Assembly: GCA_014381985.1 (NCBI GenBank)
Contig: JACNKP010000030.1
Coordinates: forward strand, 1 to 63,994
DNA length: 63,994 bases
Direction: 5' to 3'
DNA from: SAR92 clade bacterium
GTDB taxonomy: Bacteria > Pseudomonadota > Gammaproteobacteria > Pseudomonadales > Porticoccaceae
The position numbers and the translations under genes are program-made. The notes beneath the pieces were generated by a model. That model did no database searches, was not told where the DNA came from, and saw only the letters and a program-made list of their open reading frames with translations. Shown here one piece after another: positions 1 through 9,533 of this stretch. Each line of letters begins with the position of its first letter. The first letter of the stretch is position 1.

Positions 1-99
1 TATGCCGACGGCAGTACCACCCAAATGGACAGAATATGTACACTCCCTCCGGAACAAAAAGTGCCGACGCCACGCGGTAAACGTTACAGGTTATTCTAG
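1..99 (+). CDS. C-terminal end of an unidentified protein (partial)
   Basis: Frame 1 is open from the first base to a TAG stop at 97-99 and gives 32 residues ending in GKRYRLF. The peptide is basic and proline-containing, with no recognisable domain. It could be the tail of a gene that begins before the window, but so short an open frame can also occur by chance. The following 120 bases up to the kinase hold nothing else that I can identify. Confidence 0.3.
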   Translation, partial: YADGSTTQMDRICTLPPEQKVPTPRGKRYRLF

Positions 100-218
100 A
101 CTGCTTTATCAAATCAAGCACCAAATACAGGCACTTTAATCAGCATTTCAGGTTTGACCCGCCGAACACTTAACGATACCCTCTAAGGATCCAGTCTAAC
201 CCCTTACTAATTGAGTTT

Positions 219-1163
219 ATGATGAGTGAGTTTCCAAAGTTTAGGCAATCTGACTACCCGATATTGTATTTAGAGCAAACCGACAAAGATTTGGTGAAAA
301 CCTTAGATCCAAATTTGCGTTACGCTTATTTTAAAACCATAGCCAAGGGCGGTAAGTCATTAATTCGATCCTGTAAAGATATGCATTTGGGTCGCGTAGT
401 TTGCTACAAATCACTGTTGCCCGCCTTTGCTGATGATCCGATTGAGCAAAAAAGGCTGCTGCGCGAAGCCCGCGTATCAGCTATGTTGCAGCATCCAAAC
501 ACGATGCCAACCTATGAACTGGGTCGCGATCGCCAAGGGCATTGTTACTTCACGATGAAACTCGTCCATGGCTATACTTTTCGTGAAATTATTAACTATC
601 GCGAACGTTACGACATCACTCAATTACTTGATATTGTGATTCAGGTAGCTCATGCGTTGGAGTACGCGCATACCCATGGTGTAGTACATAGAGACATTAA
701 ACCCGAAAATATTTTAATAGGGCCATTTGGTGAAGTTCTACTGTTGGATTGGGGGTTGGCCAAAGTTAGAAATGAAGAGGGGCATGAGTCAGAGATCGAT
801 GACATTGACCCTCAATCTGCAGCAAAGAAGCAAAGCATGACGGGCTTTCAGAAGTTGCAAGGAACCATCTCTTATATGTCACCTGAACAAATAAAAAAAG
901 CACCAGACATTGATGGTAGAACTGACATATACAGTCTCGGCGTTCTATTGTACGAAGTCATCACCGGTAACACGCCAGCCTCGGGTGACACCATGGACAA
1001 GCTAATAGCCAGCACGCTGAACGACGAGCCGCAGCTGCCGTCTGAAATTGCCTCTATGCCTATATCCAACGTGCTGGAGAAAACTATTATGCAATGTTTA
1101 CAAAAAGACCGCGACAACCGCGTACTAACCAGCGGTGAGTTGATTCGCCTGCTGAGACAATAA
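219..1163 (+). CDS. Hanks-type serine/threonine protein kinase
   Basis: A soluble 314-residue eukaryotic-type kinase. The catalytic lysine is probably K64 in VCYK, the alpha-C glutamate is near residue 83, the catalytic loop HRDIKPEN lies at 157-164, and the magnesium motif is DWG (177-179) rather than DFG. GTISYMSPEQ at 215-224 marks the end of the activation segment. The glycine-rich loop is degenerate. No transmembrane or sensor domain follows, so this is a minimal cytoplasmic kinase. It starts with two consecutive ATGs and either could be used. It converges with a PP2C phosphatase 20 bases downstream, which suggests a kinase/phosphatase pair acting on shared targets. The targets cannot be read from the sequence. 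Confidence 0.93.
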   Translation: MMSEFPKFRQSDYPILYLEQTDKDLVKTLDPNLRYAYFKTIAKGGKSLIRSCKDMHLGRVVCYKSLLPAFADDPIEQKRLLREARVSAMLQHPNTMPTYELGRDRQGHCYFTMKLVHGYTFREIINYRERYDITQLLDIVIQVAHALEYAHTHGVVHRDIKPENILIGPFGEVLLLDWGLAKVRNEEGHESEIDDIDPQSAAKKQSMTGFQKLQGTISYMSPEQIKKAPDIDGRTDIYSLGVLLYEVITGNTPASGDTMDKLIASTLNDEPQLPSEIASMPISNVLEKTIMQCLQKDRDNRVLTSGELIRLLRQ

Positions 1164-1183
1164 TAGAGGGAATTCTAACCGCG

Positions 1184-1942
1184 TTAGGGTTTGACCTGAG
1201 CCAATATGAAAGAGACATTGTCTTGGCCGCCGCAATCTAATGCTCGATCAAGTAATACGTCAGCGTAAGACTCTAGGTTACCCTCGAACTTGGCGGCGTA
1301 CTCCAACATTAGCTCGCTTTTAACGCGATCAGATAAGCCGTCGGTGCAGGCAAGCACAATATCATTAGGTTCTAGCTCAACACTGCCAGTGTCAGGCTTA
1401 AGTAATAATATGCTGCCCACTTTTTGAGTCAAAATATTGGGCGCACGTCTGTATAAATCCGGCGCTAAAGTAGCATCAATTTTGTCTCGATCTAGCGTAT
1501 GGTCTTTGGTCAGCATAGTGATTTTATTGTCTGATGACCTAATGAGATAAATCCTAGAATCACCCACCCATGAAAAGTGTAGCTGTTTATCAGTAATCCA
1601 AAAACAACTGAGTGTTGACCCCATGTTGCGGTATTTTTCTTCATTGCGCTGAATCGCAATAATAGCTTCATTGGCATACTTTATAGCGTTGCCAAGTTCC
1701 TGTGCCGGTTTTTGGTGCAACATGTCGCTGTCAGCGTTAGATAAATATTCCACACTAGCGTCAACAGCAATTTGGCTAGCGACCTCACCGAAGTCATCCC
1801 CACCTATACCATCGGCGATTGCGGCGATTAGACGATTCTGGTGAATCTGGTGAATCTGTAGAAAATCCTCGTTATTACGCCTAACTTTACCGACATGCGT
1901 GCGTGAACAAAATGTGATATGGGCTTTTTCGAACATATGCAT
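1184..1942 (-). CDS. PP2C-type (PPM) serine/threonine protein phosphatase
   Basis: A 252-residue PPM-family phosphatase without extra domains. It has the diagnostic metal-binding blocks: GKVRRNNEDF near the N-terminus, IADGIGGDDFGE (Asp and Gly of motif 2), WVGDSRIYLIR, LTKDHTL, VLACTDGLSD and the C-terminal GGQDNVSFIL. All the acidic metal ligands of the family appear present, so it should be a Mn/Mg-dependent phosphatase. It is encoded tail-to-tail with the kinase and is the obvious candidate to reverse that kinase's phosphorylation. A start a few codons downstream (the second Met of MHMFEK) is possible. Confidence 0.93.
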   Translation of the reverse strand: MHMFEKAHITFCSRTHVGKVRRNNEDFLQIHQIHQNRLIAAIADGIGGDDFGEVASQIAVDASVEYLSNADSDMLHQKPAQELGNAIKYANEAIIAIQRNEEKYRNMGSTLSCFWITDKQLHFSWVGDSRIYLIRSSDNKITMLTKDHTLDRDKIDATLAPDLYRRAPNILTQKVGSILLLKPDTGSVELEPNDIVLACTDGLSDRVKSELMLEYAAKFEGNLESYADVLLDRALDCGGQDNVSFILAQVKP

Positions 1943-2032
1943 CAGTTTACCTGATGTTAACTAACGAGCGAAGATTTACCTACATAAACACCAGACAGGC
2001 ACAAAATAATGCTTAATATAGGTTAAAGTAGA

Positions 2033-3322
2033 ATGATGAATAGACTCACAAATTCAACATCATTAAGCCCGTTCATTGTGAAACATCAACGAGGTATTTG
2101 GGATATGTGCAGAGCATCGACTCTGACGTTTATTGTGCTGTTACTGTGCAATTCAATGCAGGCTCAGGCACTGTCATCAGCTGAGAAAGAACAATGGACA
2201 CCAGCGCAGGCCGCTGAATGGTCAACTCAGTTTCCCTGGATTATTGGCTTTAATTATGCGCCTCGCTCTGCCATTAATCAGCTTGAAATGTGGCAAGAAG
2301 AGACCTTTGATCCACTGGTCATCGATCAAGAACTTGGTTGGGCGGCTGAAATCGGGTTCACCATGGTGCGCGTCTTTTTGCACCACCTACTCTGGCAGCA
2401 AGATGCCGACGCCTTTTCTAAACGTATCGATAAATTCCTGGCCATCGCTGACGCGCATGATATAGACGTGATGTTTGTGTTGTTTGATGATGTCTGGAAT
2501 CCACTGCCGCAATTAGGTCAGCAGCCCCTCGCAAGACCCGGCGTGCACAACTCAGGATGGGTTCAGTCACCTGGCGCAGCCGTCTTAGGCGATATTAATC
2601 GACACGACGAGCTAGAGCCTTATGTTAGAGGTATTTTATCTCGATACGGGCAAGACAAACGCGTTGCCATCTGGGACCTTTACAACGAACCTGGAAACCT
2701 CAACGCTATTGCTTATGGTAACGTTGAGTTAGATGACAAGCCCATGTACTCACTAAATTTGCTGTCCAAGACCTTCGCCTGGGCGCGAGACGAGAACCCA
2801 ATGCAACCTCTGACGTCGGGGGTCTGGCGACTGAACAATGGGAATTGGAGAGGAGCCGATAAGGATGACGACGGAGCCGCGCTGTTTAACTTTATGTTAC
2901 AAAACTCTGACATCGTCACGTTTCATTCCTATGAAAATGCCGCGAACACCAACAAGGCTATCCAGTCTCTAAAGGTTCTTGACCGGCCTATGATCTGTAC
3001 CGAGTATCTCGCTCGAGGTCGTGACAGTACGTTTGAGAGTCTGTTGCCGTTATTTTCCTCAAATAATATTGGTGCTATGCACTGGGGCTTTGTGTCGGGG
3101 AAAACACAAACAATTTATCCTTGGCGATCGTGGGTATCTGTTATCCGTTTTTGGGACGGCCTTTTCTCAGACGAACCTAACCCTTGGCACCATGATCTTC
3201 TTGAGGCAGATGGTAGTCCCTATCGATTATCCGAGGTAGAATTTATCCGCGCACAGATAAGCGGCGTAAAGAGCGATGGTCGCATAATGCAAGTATTGGA
3301 ATTTCAGGTACAACCATGGTAG
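2033..3322 (+). CDS. Secreted clan GH-A glycoside hydrolase (GH5-like)
   Basis: A TIM-barrel hydrolase of 429 residues. The acid/base is probably E219 in DLYNEPGN and the nucleophile E324 in CTEYLARG, the two-glutamate arrangement of clan GH-A retaining enzymes such as GH5 and GH2. The N-terminus has a hydrophobic export signal (about residues 30-46, ending MQAQA). ATG at 2105 (M25) would give a more standard signal peptide and has GAGG about ten bases upstream, so it may be the real start. The stop overlaps the next gene by 7 bases, so the two are probably co-transcribed. The substrate is unknown. Its place next to GH17 and GH149-like genes suggests a beta-glucan, but this is inference. Confidence 0.8.
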   Translation: MMNRLTNSTSLSPFIVKHQRGIWDMCRASTLTFIVLLLCNSMQAQALSSAEKEQWTPAQAAEWSTQFPWIIGFNYAPRSAINQLEMWQEETFDPLVIDQELGWAAEIGFTMVRVFLHHLLWQQDADAFSKRIDKFLAIADAHDIDVMFVLFDDVWNPLPQLGQQPLARPGVHNSGWVQSPGAAVLGDINRHDELEPYVRGILSRYGQDKRVAIWDLYNEPGNLNAIAYGNVELDDKPMYSLNLLSKTFAWARDENPMQPLTSGVWRLNNGNWRGADKDDDGAALFNFMLQNSDIVTFHSYENAANTNKAIQSLKVLDRPMICTEYLARGRDSTFESLLPLFSSNNIGAMHWGFVSGKTQTIYPWRSWVSVIRFWDGLFSDEPNPWHHDLLEADGSPYRLSEVEFIRAQISGVKSDGRIMQVLEFQVQPW

Positions 3323-4623
3323 TTGAGCGGGGTGAAGTGGCGGATGTTTTGATCGTCGGTGGCGGTACCGCAGGGTTCGGCGCGGCAGTCGCCGCAGGCC
3401 GCAAGGGGCTAGAGGTTATTCTCCTTGAAGCAACCAGCAAGATTGGTGGCGTGATGGCGTTTTGTCCTGGAATGCCTTGGGGCGCGGCCTATCCTGTGGA
3501 TAAAATTATTGGTGGCCTTATGGGCGAGCTCACCTCACGCTTAGAAAAAATGGATCCTCCCGCTGCTGAAAAGCGTCCCTGTAGTTTAGAAAATTTTGGC
3601 CCTGAAATTATCTATGACCACGACATTGCCACCTTGACCATGTTTGAGATGTTGGAAGATGCGGGTGTCAAAGTGCGCCTTGGTGCCTCTGCCGTTTCTC
3701 CAATCATGGACGCATCGGGCATTAACGCCGTTACCTGTTTTGATCGCAATGGCCCGTTTATGATTAAAGCTGGAATCGTCATCGATTGCTCCGGCGATGG
3801 TGATATTTCCGCCAAGGCTGGTGTGCCGTATACCACTGGTGACGGCAGTGGCAACTCCATGGGTGTCACAGTGTCCTTCCATATGGTCAATGTTGACTGG
3901 GATACTACCTTTAGAGAATCAGACCCTTACTTCTGTGACTACGCCGCAAAAGGTATAGCCCAAGGTCGGTTACATAAGGATCTTGCCAAGCTATATTTAA
4001 TGAAAGGATTTCATCCAGGCAGCGTTTTTTGTAATTCGGTTCACATTCGCGGGGTTGACGGAACTAATCCCGTGGCCATTGGGCAGGCAACACAAGAAGG
4101 ACGCAGACGTTGTCATCAGTTATCGCAGTTTTTGCGTTCGGATATCCCTGGGTTCGCCAATGCGCACATGACCTTGTTGTCACCAACAGTCGGGGTGCGC
4201 GAAACACGAAAGCTCGAGGCCGTCTATAAAGTGACAGGTGATGACCTTGCTCGTGGCACGAAGTTCGCTGACGGTATTGTGTGCTGCGATAACCCCATCG
4301 ACGATGTGATGCGTACCGACGCTAATATGACTCATGACGCTATTGTTGATAAGGGGGGTTATTACACTATTCCGTTTCGATCATTGATCCCTGCGGACAT
4401 ACCAAACTTAATGTTTGCTGGACGTATTGTGTGTGCAGATCCCGTTGCGTTTGCATCCGTCCGTGGGATGCCGCAATGCATGGCCATGGGACAGGCTGTC
4501 GGTACTGCCGCCTCTTTGGCTCTGAGACATAATGTAGCTGTTCAGGCAATCGACACTCAAATGCTAGTCACTGATCTCATCCAGCAAGGGGTTAACGGAT
4601 TAGGGAACATGCCGTTAGTTTAA
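3316..4623 (+). CDS. FAD-dependent oxidoreductase (FAD_oxidored-like)
   Basis: A 435-residue flavoprotein. The N-terminal Rossmann motif VLIVGGGTAGFGAAVAAG binds the ADP part of FAD and is followed by the acidic strand end in VILLEA. A second nucleotide-contacting segment, VIDCSGDGDISAKAG, lies near residues 155-170, and PNLMFAGRIVCADPVAFASVRG near the C-terminus is the typical final FAD motif. No signal peptide is seen. The ATG lies inside the last codons of the upstream hydrolase, so translation is likely coupled. Members of this group sit in many sugar-utilisation loci, where they may oxidise a sugar or polyol. The substrate here cannot be assigned. Confidence 0.82.
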   Translation: MVVERGEVADVLIVGGGTAGFGAAVAAGRKGLEVILLEATSKIGGVMAFCPGMPWGAAYPVDKIIGGLMGELTSRLEKMDPPAAEKRPCSLENFGPEIIYDHDIATLTMFEMLEDAGVKVRLGASAVSPIMDASGINAVTCFDRNGPFMIKAGIVIDCSGDGDISAKAGVPYTTGDGSGNSMGVTVSFHMVNVDWDTTFRESDPYFCDYAAKGIAQGRLHKDLAKLYLMKGFHPGSVFCNSVHIRGVDGTNPVAIGQATQEGRRRCHQLSQFLRSDIPGFANAHMTLLSPTVGVRETRKLEAVYKVTGDDLARGTKFADGIVCCDNPIDDVMRTDANMTHDAIVDKGGYYTIPFRSLIPADIPNLMFAGRIVCADPVAFASVRGMPQCMAMGQAVGTAASLALRHNVAVQAIDTQMLVTDLIQQGVNGLGNMPLV

Positions 4624-4667
4624 CGGGTCGCCATTTTTCAACAAAAAAAATTGGCTCCAACCCGTTA
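4621..4667. terminator. Probable bidirectional terminator hairpin
   Basis: Nested inverted repeat between two convergent genes: the outer arms are TAACGGGT and ACCCGTTA, the inner arms GCCATTTTT and AAAAATTGGC with one bulge. T-rich and A-rich tracts lie inside. It overlaps the stop codon of the FAD oxidoreductase and lies 36 bases before the GH17 stop. Its position fits termination from both sides, although the U-run is internal rather than distal. Confidence 0.5.
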
Positions 4668-4702
4668 TAAGAGACAAAGCTATAGCAAACGTCTTTAGGC
4701 CT

Positions 4703-6538
4703 TTACTCTTGTGTGTAGTAAATGTTCTTTAAAAAGATCTGCTTATTCACTGCTTTATGTTGGCCCAATAATGACAAGATACCCGTCACGTCGGACAGAT
4801 CAGCACCATCAACTAACTCAGCAATAGAAAGCTTATAGGTTGCCCACTCGTTAGAGACTGGGTTATTACTGGCTGACCCAAACACCATGAAGTTATTAAC
4901 TTGGTTGCCATCCAGCCAGCGTCCCGTCTGAAAACCAATGTTAAAAGCAACGTCTGAGTCGCCACGGATATCAAAGTGCAAGTAGCCAGACTTAAAATTA
5001 GACAGGTTTTCTCCGATATCGGCCTGAAACTCTAGGCTGGTCCCCCACCAATCGCTCTCACGAGTTTCTATCTCCACAACACCTTGATGTGACATTTCAA
5101 TACTCACTGTCCCCTCCCAAGGAATCAGTTTGAGAATGGCACTGGGGTACGTCATATTATTAGTTGCCGAGGGTATTAGTGAATCGTGAGATACTACATA
5201 AATGCCTACGTTTATCGCCTCACCGGCATCGACATCTCGATTTATCGTGCTTGTCTTGCGCTTGGGCATGGTGCTTTTAAACGGCGCGTTGAGTACCTCA
5301 TTTAACAAGGCCGTTTCATCACCACCATAGCTCTTATAAAGAGGCTTGGTATTGCGCGTTAATCCTTCAAAGCTGCCGTCATCAATGTGATCCCATAACG
5401 CATATTTAACTTCGTTATTGAGTCTTATCAATCCAAAGTGATTTTCAGAACCAGCGGCATCAACACTGTCTTTCCATTGTTCATCAAACGCCTCAAAGTA
5501 AAACAATGAAACACCTTCCGCATTAGTCCACTCGCGCATGTACTGATAAAACATTTTTTGCTTGTACTCATCTGCGGCCTTGGAGCCGTTTGCGCCGTAG
5601 GCTGCACCATCAGAAGAAGCCCAGCCAGTTTCGCCAATGTGTATGGGTTTTTCGATACCCAAACTTGCAATATGATCGGCAACTCCTTGGTATTGTGATG
5701 CACCATACTCTGCAGCACGCTTCATCGCTGCTTGAATCATCTCAGGCTTAGTAAGTGATTCTTCGCTGGGTAAGACACCCCAAAAATCCTGATTGTAGAA
5801 TGAGTCATGAAATGGATAGGTGTGCACTGACACAAAATCAACGGCATTAATTAACGCGGTCAAATCGTCAGTTTTGTACACGCTGGCTCCGCCACCCCAT
5901 GACTCATAATTATCTGAACTAGTAATCCAAATATCAGCGTTTAACTGGCCCGTCTTTTTCAACCCTTGCAGATAATTAACCCATTTAAGGATCGTCTTTG
6001 GATAGACGAAATAATTAACCGCCCACTGAACCATAGCCTCATTGCCCACTGCAATTACCTTAACAATGTCAGGGTACTCATTAGCCATTGCGATGGCGGC
6101 GTCTATGTCGCTAGTGTTCTTTTTAACATCGCCTGTAAAATGATCCGTACCATGCTGCCATGAGCCCTGTGCCTCGACCCATGCACCAAGCATGACGTAC
6201 ATTTCAAAATCAGGGTCAGTGCTCTTAAGCGCTCTTATGGCCGCCAGCAAGTCTGCTGCCTGCGGAAATTGCGAAGTATTGTAGGTGCGCAACACCTTGA
6301 TACCCATCGCAGAAAGAATCTTTAAGTCTTCCGTGATTTGCTCAGGGGTAGGTGCAATATCACGACTTTTGCCGCGATAGCCTCCATAGGAAAATCCAGG
6401 ATAGTCAGGGTTACCCAATATTTCGGCAGCTGTTAGATCTCTACTATTTTTTAAATCAACCGCTTGAATTGTGTTATCACAAGAGACCAAAAAACAAACA
6501 GTAATACTTAAAGCGATAAATTTGAAATATTGAATCAC
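4703..6538 (-). CDS. GH17 beta-1,3-glucanase lipoprotein
   Basis: A 611-residue lipoprotein: hydrophobic signal followed by the lipobox LVSC with C20 as the lipidated residue. The GH17 barrel spans about 45-400, with the acid/base E167 in AVGNEAMVQW and the nucleophile E303 in HIGETGWASSDG. The family hydrolyses beta-1,3-glucans such as laminarin. The remaining 200 residues (YLHFDIRGDSDVAFNIGFQ and similar) look like a beta-sandwich carbohydrate-binding domain. Asp at +2 after the lipidated Cys would favour inner-membrane retention under the E. coli Lol rule, so it may act in the periplasm on imported oligosaccharides. The start codon is GTG. It is transcribed divergently from the GH2-like gene across a 116-base promoter region. 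Confidence 0.9.
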   Translation of the reverse strand: MIQYFKFIALSITVCFLVSCDNTIQAVDLKNSRDLTAAEILGNPDYPGFSYGGYRGKSRDIAPTPEQITEDLKILSAMGIKVLRTYNTSQFPQAADLLAAIRALKSTDPDFEMYVMLGAWVEAQGSWQHGTDHFTGDVKKNTSDIDAAIAMANEYPDIVKVIAVGNEAMVQWAVNYFVYPKTILKWVNYLQGLKKTGQLNADIWITSSDNYESWGGGASVYKTDDLTALINAVDFVSVHTYPFHDSFYNQDFWGVLPSEESLTKPEMIQAAMKRAAEYGASQYQGVADHIASLGIEKPIHIGETGWASSDGAAYGANGSKAADEYKQKMFYQYMREWTNAEGVSLFYFEAFDEQWKDSVDAAGSENHFGLIRLNNEVKYALWDHIDDGSFEGLTRNTKPLYKSYGGDETALLNEVLNAPFKSTMPKRKTSTINRDVDAGEAINVGIYVVSHDSLIPSATNNMTYPSAILKLIPWEGTVSIEMSHQGVVEIETRESDWWGTSLEFQADIGENLSNFKSGYLHFDIRGDSDVAFNIGFQTGRWLDGNQVNNFMVFGSASNNPVSNEWATYKLSIAELVDGADLSDVTGILSLLGQHKAVNKQIFLKNIYYTQE

Positions 6539-6654
6539 AGCGTTAACTACCTTTAGATTAGAATTAAAAAAAGATCTTCAAAAACATTCCCTGTTCGCCA
6601 TTATAGGGTGTCGAACCCAATCACCCATCTAATTAGCGACGAAAGGTACCACTT

Positions 6655-7986
6655 TTGTCGTTGAGTGGAGTGACGGTAAGGCAGTCAGTTGACGTAAACT
6701 TTACTTCCACCAAACCTATAAGGCCTAAAAGTATGACGCCCAAAAAAGTTGAGCTTCTTAAACAGGCGGAAGGCTTTAAGTTGCATGTTAATGGAATGCC
6801 CTTCTATATCAAAGGTGCCGGCCTTGAATTAGGTAGTATTAAAAGTCTCGCCGACTACGGTGGCAACGCTTTTCGTACCTGGCGCGTCGACAATGGTGAA
6901 AAAAGTGGCCGTGATATTCTTGATGAGGCCCACCAATATGGCTTGATGGTTTGCATGGGCCTAGATGTAGGCCGTGAGCGCCATGGGTTTGATTACAATG
7001 ATAAGCATGCGGTTGCCCAACAACTGGCCATGATTCAAAAAGATGTTCTAGCGTTAAAGGACCATCCTGCCTTACTCATGTGGGGTATTGGTAACGAGCT
7101 TAATCTTCGTCATATAAATCCCAATGTGTGGGATGCCGTTAATGCCATTTCAGAGATGATCCATGAGATCGACCCTAACCACCCAACCACCACAATGTTG
7201 GCTGGCGCTGACCCTAAGGTAATCCAAACCGTGGTTGAACGATGTCCTGATGTCGATCTGCTCTCGTTTCAACTCTACGGCGATATAGACAAACTTCCCC
7301 AACACCTATTAACCAGTAAATACCAGGGTGCTTATACAGTCTCTGAATGGGGCGCTACCGGTCATTGGGAAGTTGATTGCACAAATTGGGACCGCCCCTT
7401 AGAACCCACTAGCAGTGAAAAAGCCCAGACCTATCAAACGCGGTATCTTGATTACATTGTTGCAGATGCCGAACAGTGTATAGGGTCATTTGTGTTTCTG
7501 TGGGGGCAAAAACAGGAGCGCACCCCTACGTGGTACGGGGTATTCCTTGAAAACGGCCGCCACACAGAAACCGCTCAAATAATGCAATATCTTTGGACCG
7601 AAGAACTTCCTGAGCAACCCGTGCCTAAGCTTCCTTTACTCACCATTAAGGGTGCCACCGGTCAAGATAATGTTCGTCTGACTGAAGGTAAGCTTTACCA
7701 AGCACAGGTGACGGTCGAGTCCATCGGTGATGATCCGCTCAGTTATCGCTGGGAACTCATGCGTGAGGTTGAAAAAAATCTAGAAAGCGATGGCGGTGAT
7801 TTCGAGCCCACCCCCAAGGTTGTTTGGTCTCAATATGGCTCAGAAACGACTGATCATGTCGACTTTAAAGCGCCCAGCATTGGTGAATATCGCCTCTTTA
7901 TCTACCTAGATGATGCCTTTGGTGGCTCAGCCACCGCAAATATACCCGTTTTAGTCGTATCTCTGACGACTGCCAAGAATCTCTAA
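6655..7986 (+). CDS. GH2-like TIM-barrel glycoside hydrolase
   Basis: A 443-residue protein with the catalytic barrel of GH2 (about 40-330) but without its usual N-terminal sandwich domains. The acid/base is E148 in WGIGNELN and the nucleophile E231 in YTVSEWGATGHW. The last 110 residues (TIKGATGQDNVRLTEG onward) form an Ig-like beta domain. The start shown is TTG, with AAAGG 8 bases upstream. ATG at 6733 is an in-frame alternative with its own AAGG. Neither start gives a clear signal peptide, so the enzyme may be cytoplasmic. It is followed 87 bases later by a sugar symporter and probably trims or cleaves the oligosaccharides that are imported. Activity is inferred from family and neighbours. 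Confidence 0.83.
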   Translation: MSLSGVTVRQSVDVNFTSTKPIRPKSMTPKKVELLKQAEGFKLHVNGMPFYIKGAGLELGSIKSLADYGGNAFRTWRVDNGEKSGRDILDEAHQYGLMVCMGLDVGRERHGFDYNDKHAVAQQLAMIQKDVLALKDHPALLMWGIGNELNLRHINPNVWDAVNAISEMIHEIDPNHPTTTMLAGADPKVIQTVVERCPDVDLLSFQLYGDIDKLPQHLLTSKYQGAYTVSEWGATGHWEVDCTNWDRPLEPTSSEKAQTYQTRYLDYIVADAEQCIGSFVFLWGQKQERTPTWYGVFLENGRHTETAQIMQYLWTEELPEQPVPKLPLLTIKGATGQDNVRLTEGKLYQAQVTVESIGDDPLSYRWELMREVEKNLESDGGDFEPTPKVVWSQYGSETTDHVDFKAPSIGEYRLFIYLDDAFGGSATANIPVLVVSLTTAKNL

Positions 7987-8073
7987 CTTATACTCATACG
8001 ATTCAGGGTCCATAGCTACACTTTCTCTGATTAGGGGAAGTAAAAAACAATAATAGCTACGACTACAATAATT

Positions 8074-9516
8074 ATGAGCCAAAACATCGGGCCAAGCCCT
8101 ACTCAAAATTCAATACCTTTAAATCAAAAAATTGCCTTTGGTCTTGGAATGTTAGCCAACCAAATGTTCCCAGCAGCACTGGGTATTTTCATGGTGATAT
8201 TAGTTCAGAGCCTGGGAATGAGTCCACTTCTCTGGTCACTCATATTCTTTATCCCTAAGGCCATTGATGCCATAACCGACCCCCTGATGGGTTATATTTC
8301 TGACCATACCGTATCTCGCTGGGGTAAACGTCGACCCTATGTGTTTATTGGTGCGATTATATCTGGTCTGTCGTTTGTGATGATGTGGCAACTGTCCGCT
8401 GAAAATACCGAAATGTATAACTTCTACTACTTTCTTTCATGGTGTTGTGTCTTTTGGCTTGGGATGACCATCTTTGGCGTACCCTATGTCGCCATGGGCT
8501 ACGAAATGAGCTCTGATTATCATGAACGCACTCGACTAATGGCTGTAGCCCAGTGGATTGGACAATGGGCGTGGGTTATTGCGCCCTGGTTTTGGATTAT
8601 TCTCTACGACCCCGAGTGGTTTGAATCGGCCACGGAGGGGGCTAGAATACTATCCCTGTGGGTCGCTGGCCTGTGTACCATCCTCGCCTTAGTGCCTGCA
8701 TTTTTCTGTACATTTAATAATACTGACGATGACGGTCGCGAAAAAAACACTGAAAAGTCTAGCTTGCGCGAAACCATGATCGACTTCATCCAAGGCATCG
8801 TCATTACATTTCGGAACAAACCGTTCCGAAGAATTTGCGTCGCTACCTTCCTTATATTTAATGCCTTTCAAACAGTCGCCGCGTTCTCTTTTTTCATTGT
8901 GGTGTATTACATGAATGACGGTAATACTACCCAGGCTGGTGTTTGGCCAACCCTATTTGGCTCTATTGGTGCACTGTGTACCTGCTTCTTGGTTATACCG
9001 ATTGTGAATTACTGCGCCCAGAAATATGGCAAGAAAATCACCTTCCTATATACCCAATCCGTGTCCCTATTTGGCTATGGGCTAATGTGGTGGTGCTTCT
9101 CACCTGAGAACCCGTGGATGATGTTCATTCCACTGCCTTTCTTTGCTTTTGGCATCGGTGGCCTTTTCACTATTATGATGTCCATGACTGCTGATATCTG
9201 CGATATGGATGAGCTTGAAACCGGACAGCGAAGAGAGGGTACCTTTGCTGCTATTTACTGGTGGATGGTTAAGTTTGGTGCAGCCTTTGCCGGTGCAGGC
9301 AGCGGCGTTATTCTTTCCGTTATAGGATTTGATCAGTCAGTAGAACTACAGAGCACAGACACCCTGCTAATGCTGCGTTTGAGTTATATTATTATCCCCT
9401 GCGTTGGGACCTTTCTAGCTATACTCGTCATGCGTAATTATGACTTGGATGAACAGAAAGCCAATGAGATACGAGCCCAGTTGGACGCTCGGCGTGCTGA
9501 ACAATCGGCAACCTAA
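8074..9516 (+). CDS. GPH-family sugar:cation symporter (MFS superfamily)
   Basis: A 480-residue inner-membrane transporter with about 12 hydrophobic segments. The early motif KAIDAITDPLMGYISD followed by SRWGKRRPYVFIG is the signature of the glycoside-pentoside-hexuronide (MelB-like) family, as is the late cytoplasmic motif DICDMDELETGQRREGTF. These proteins take up oligosaccharides with Na+ or H+. With GH17, GH2-like and a GH149-type phosphorylase around it, the likely cargo is laminari-oligosaccharides. A strong terminator 18 bases after the stop separates it from the convergent phosphorylase. Confidence 0.92.
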   Translation: MSQNIGPSPTQNSIPLNQKIAFGLGMLANQMFPAALGIFMVILVQSLGMSPLLWSLIFFIPKAIDAITDPLMGYISDHTVSRWGKRRPYVFIGAIISGLSFVMMWQLSAENTEMYNFYYFLSWCCVFWLGMTIFGVPYVAMGYEMSSDYHERTRLMAVAQWIGQWAWVIAPWFWIILYDPEWFESATEGARILSLWVAGLCTILALVPAFFCTFNNTDDDGREKNTEKSSLRETMIDFIQGIVITFRNKPFRRICVATFLIFNAFQTVAAFSFFIVVYYMNDGNTTQAGVWPTLFGSIGALCTCFLVIPIVNYCAQKYGKKITFLYTQSVSLFGYGLMWWCFSPENPWMMFIPLPFFAFGIGGLFTIMMSMTADICDMDELETGQRREGTFAAIYWWMVKFGAAFAGAGSGVILSVIGFDQSVELQSTDTLLMLRLSYIIIPCVGTFLAILVMRNYDLDEQKANEIRAQLDARRAEQSAT

Positions 9517-9533
9517 CACCGCTGCGACTACGT

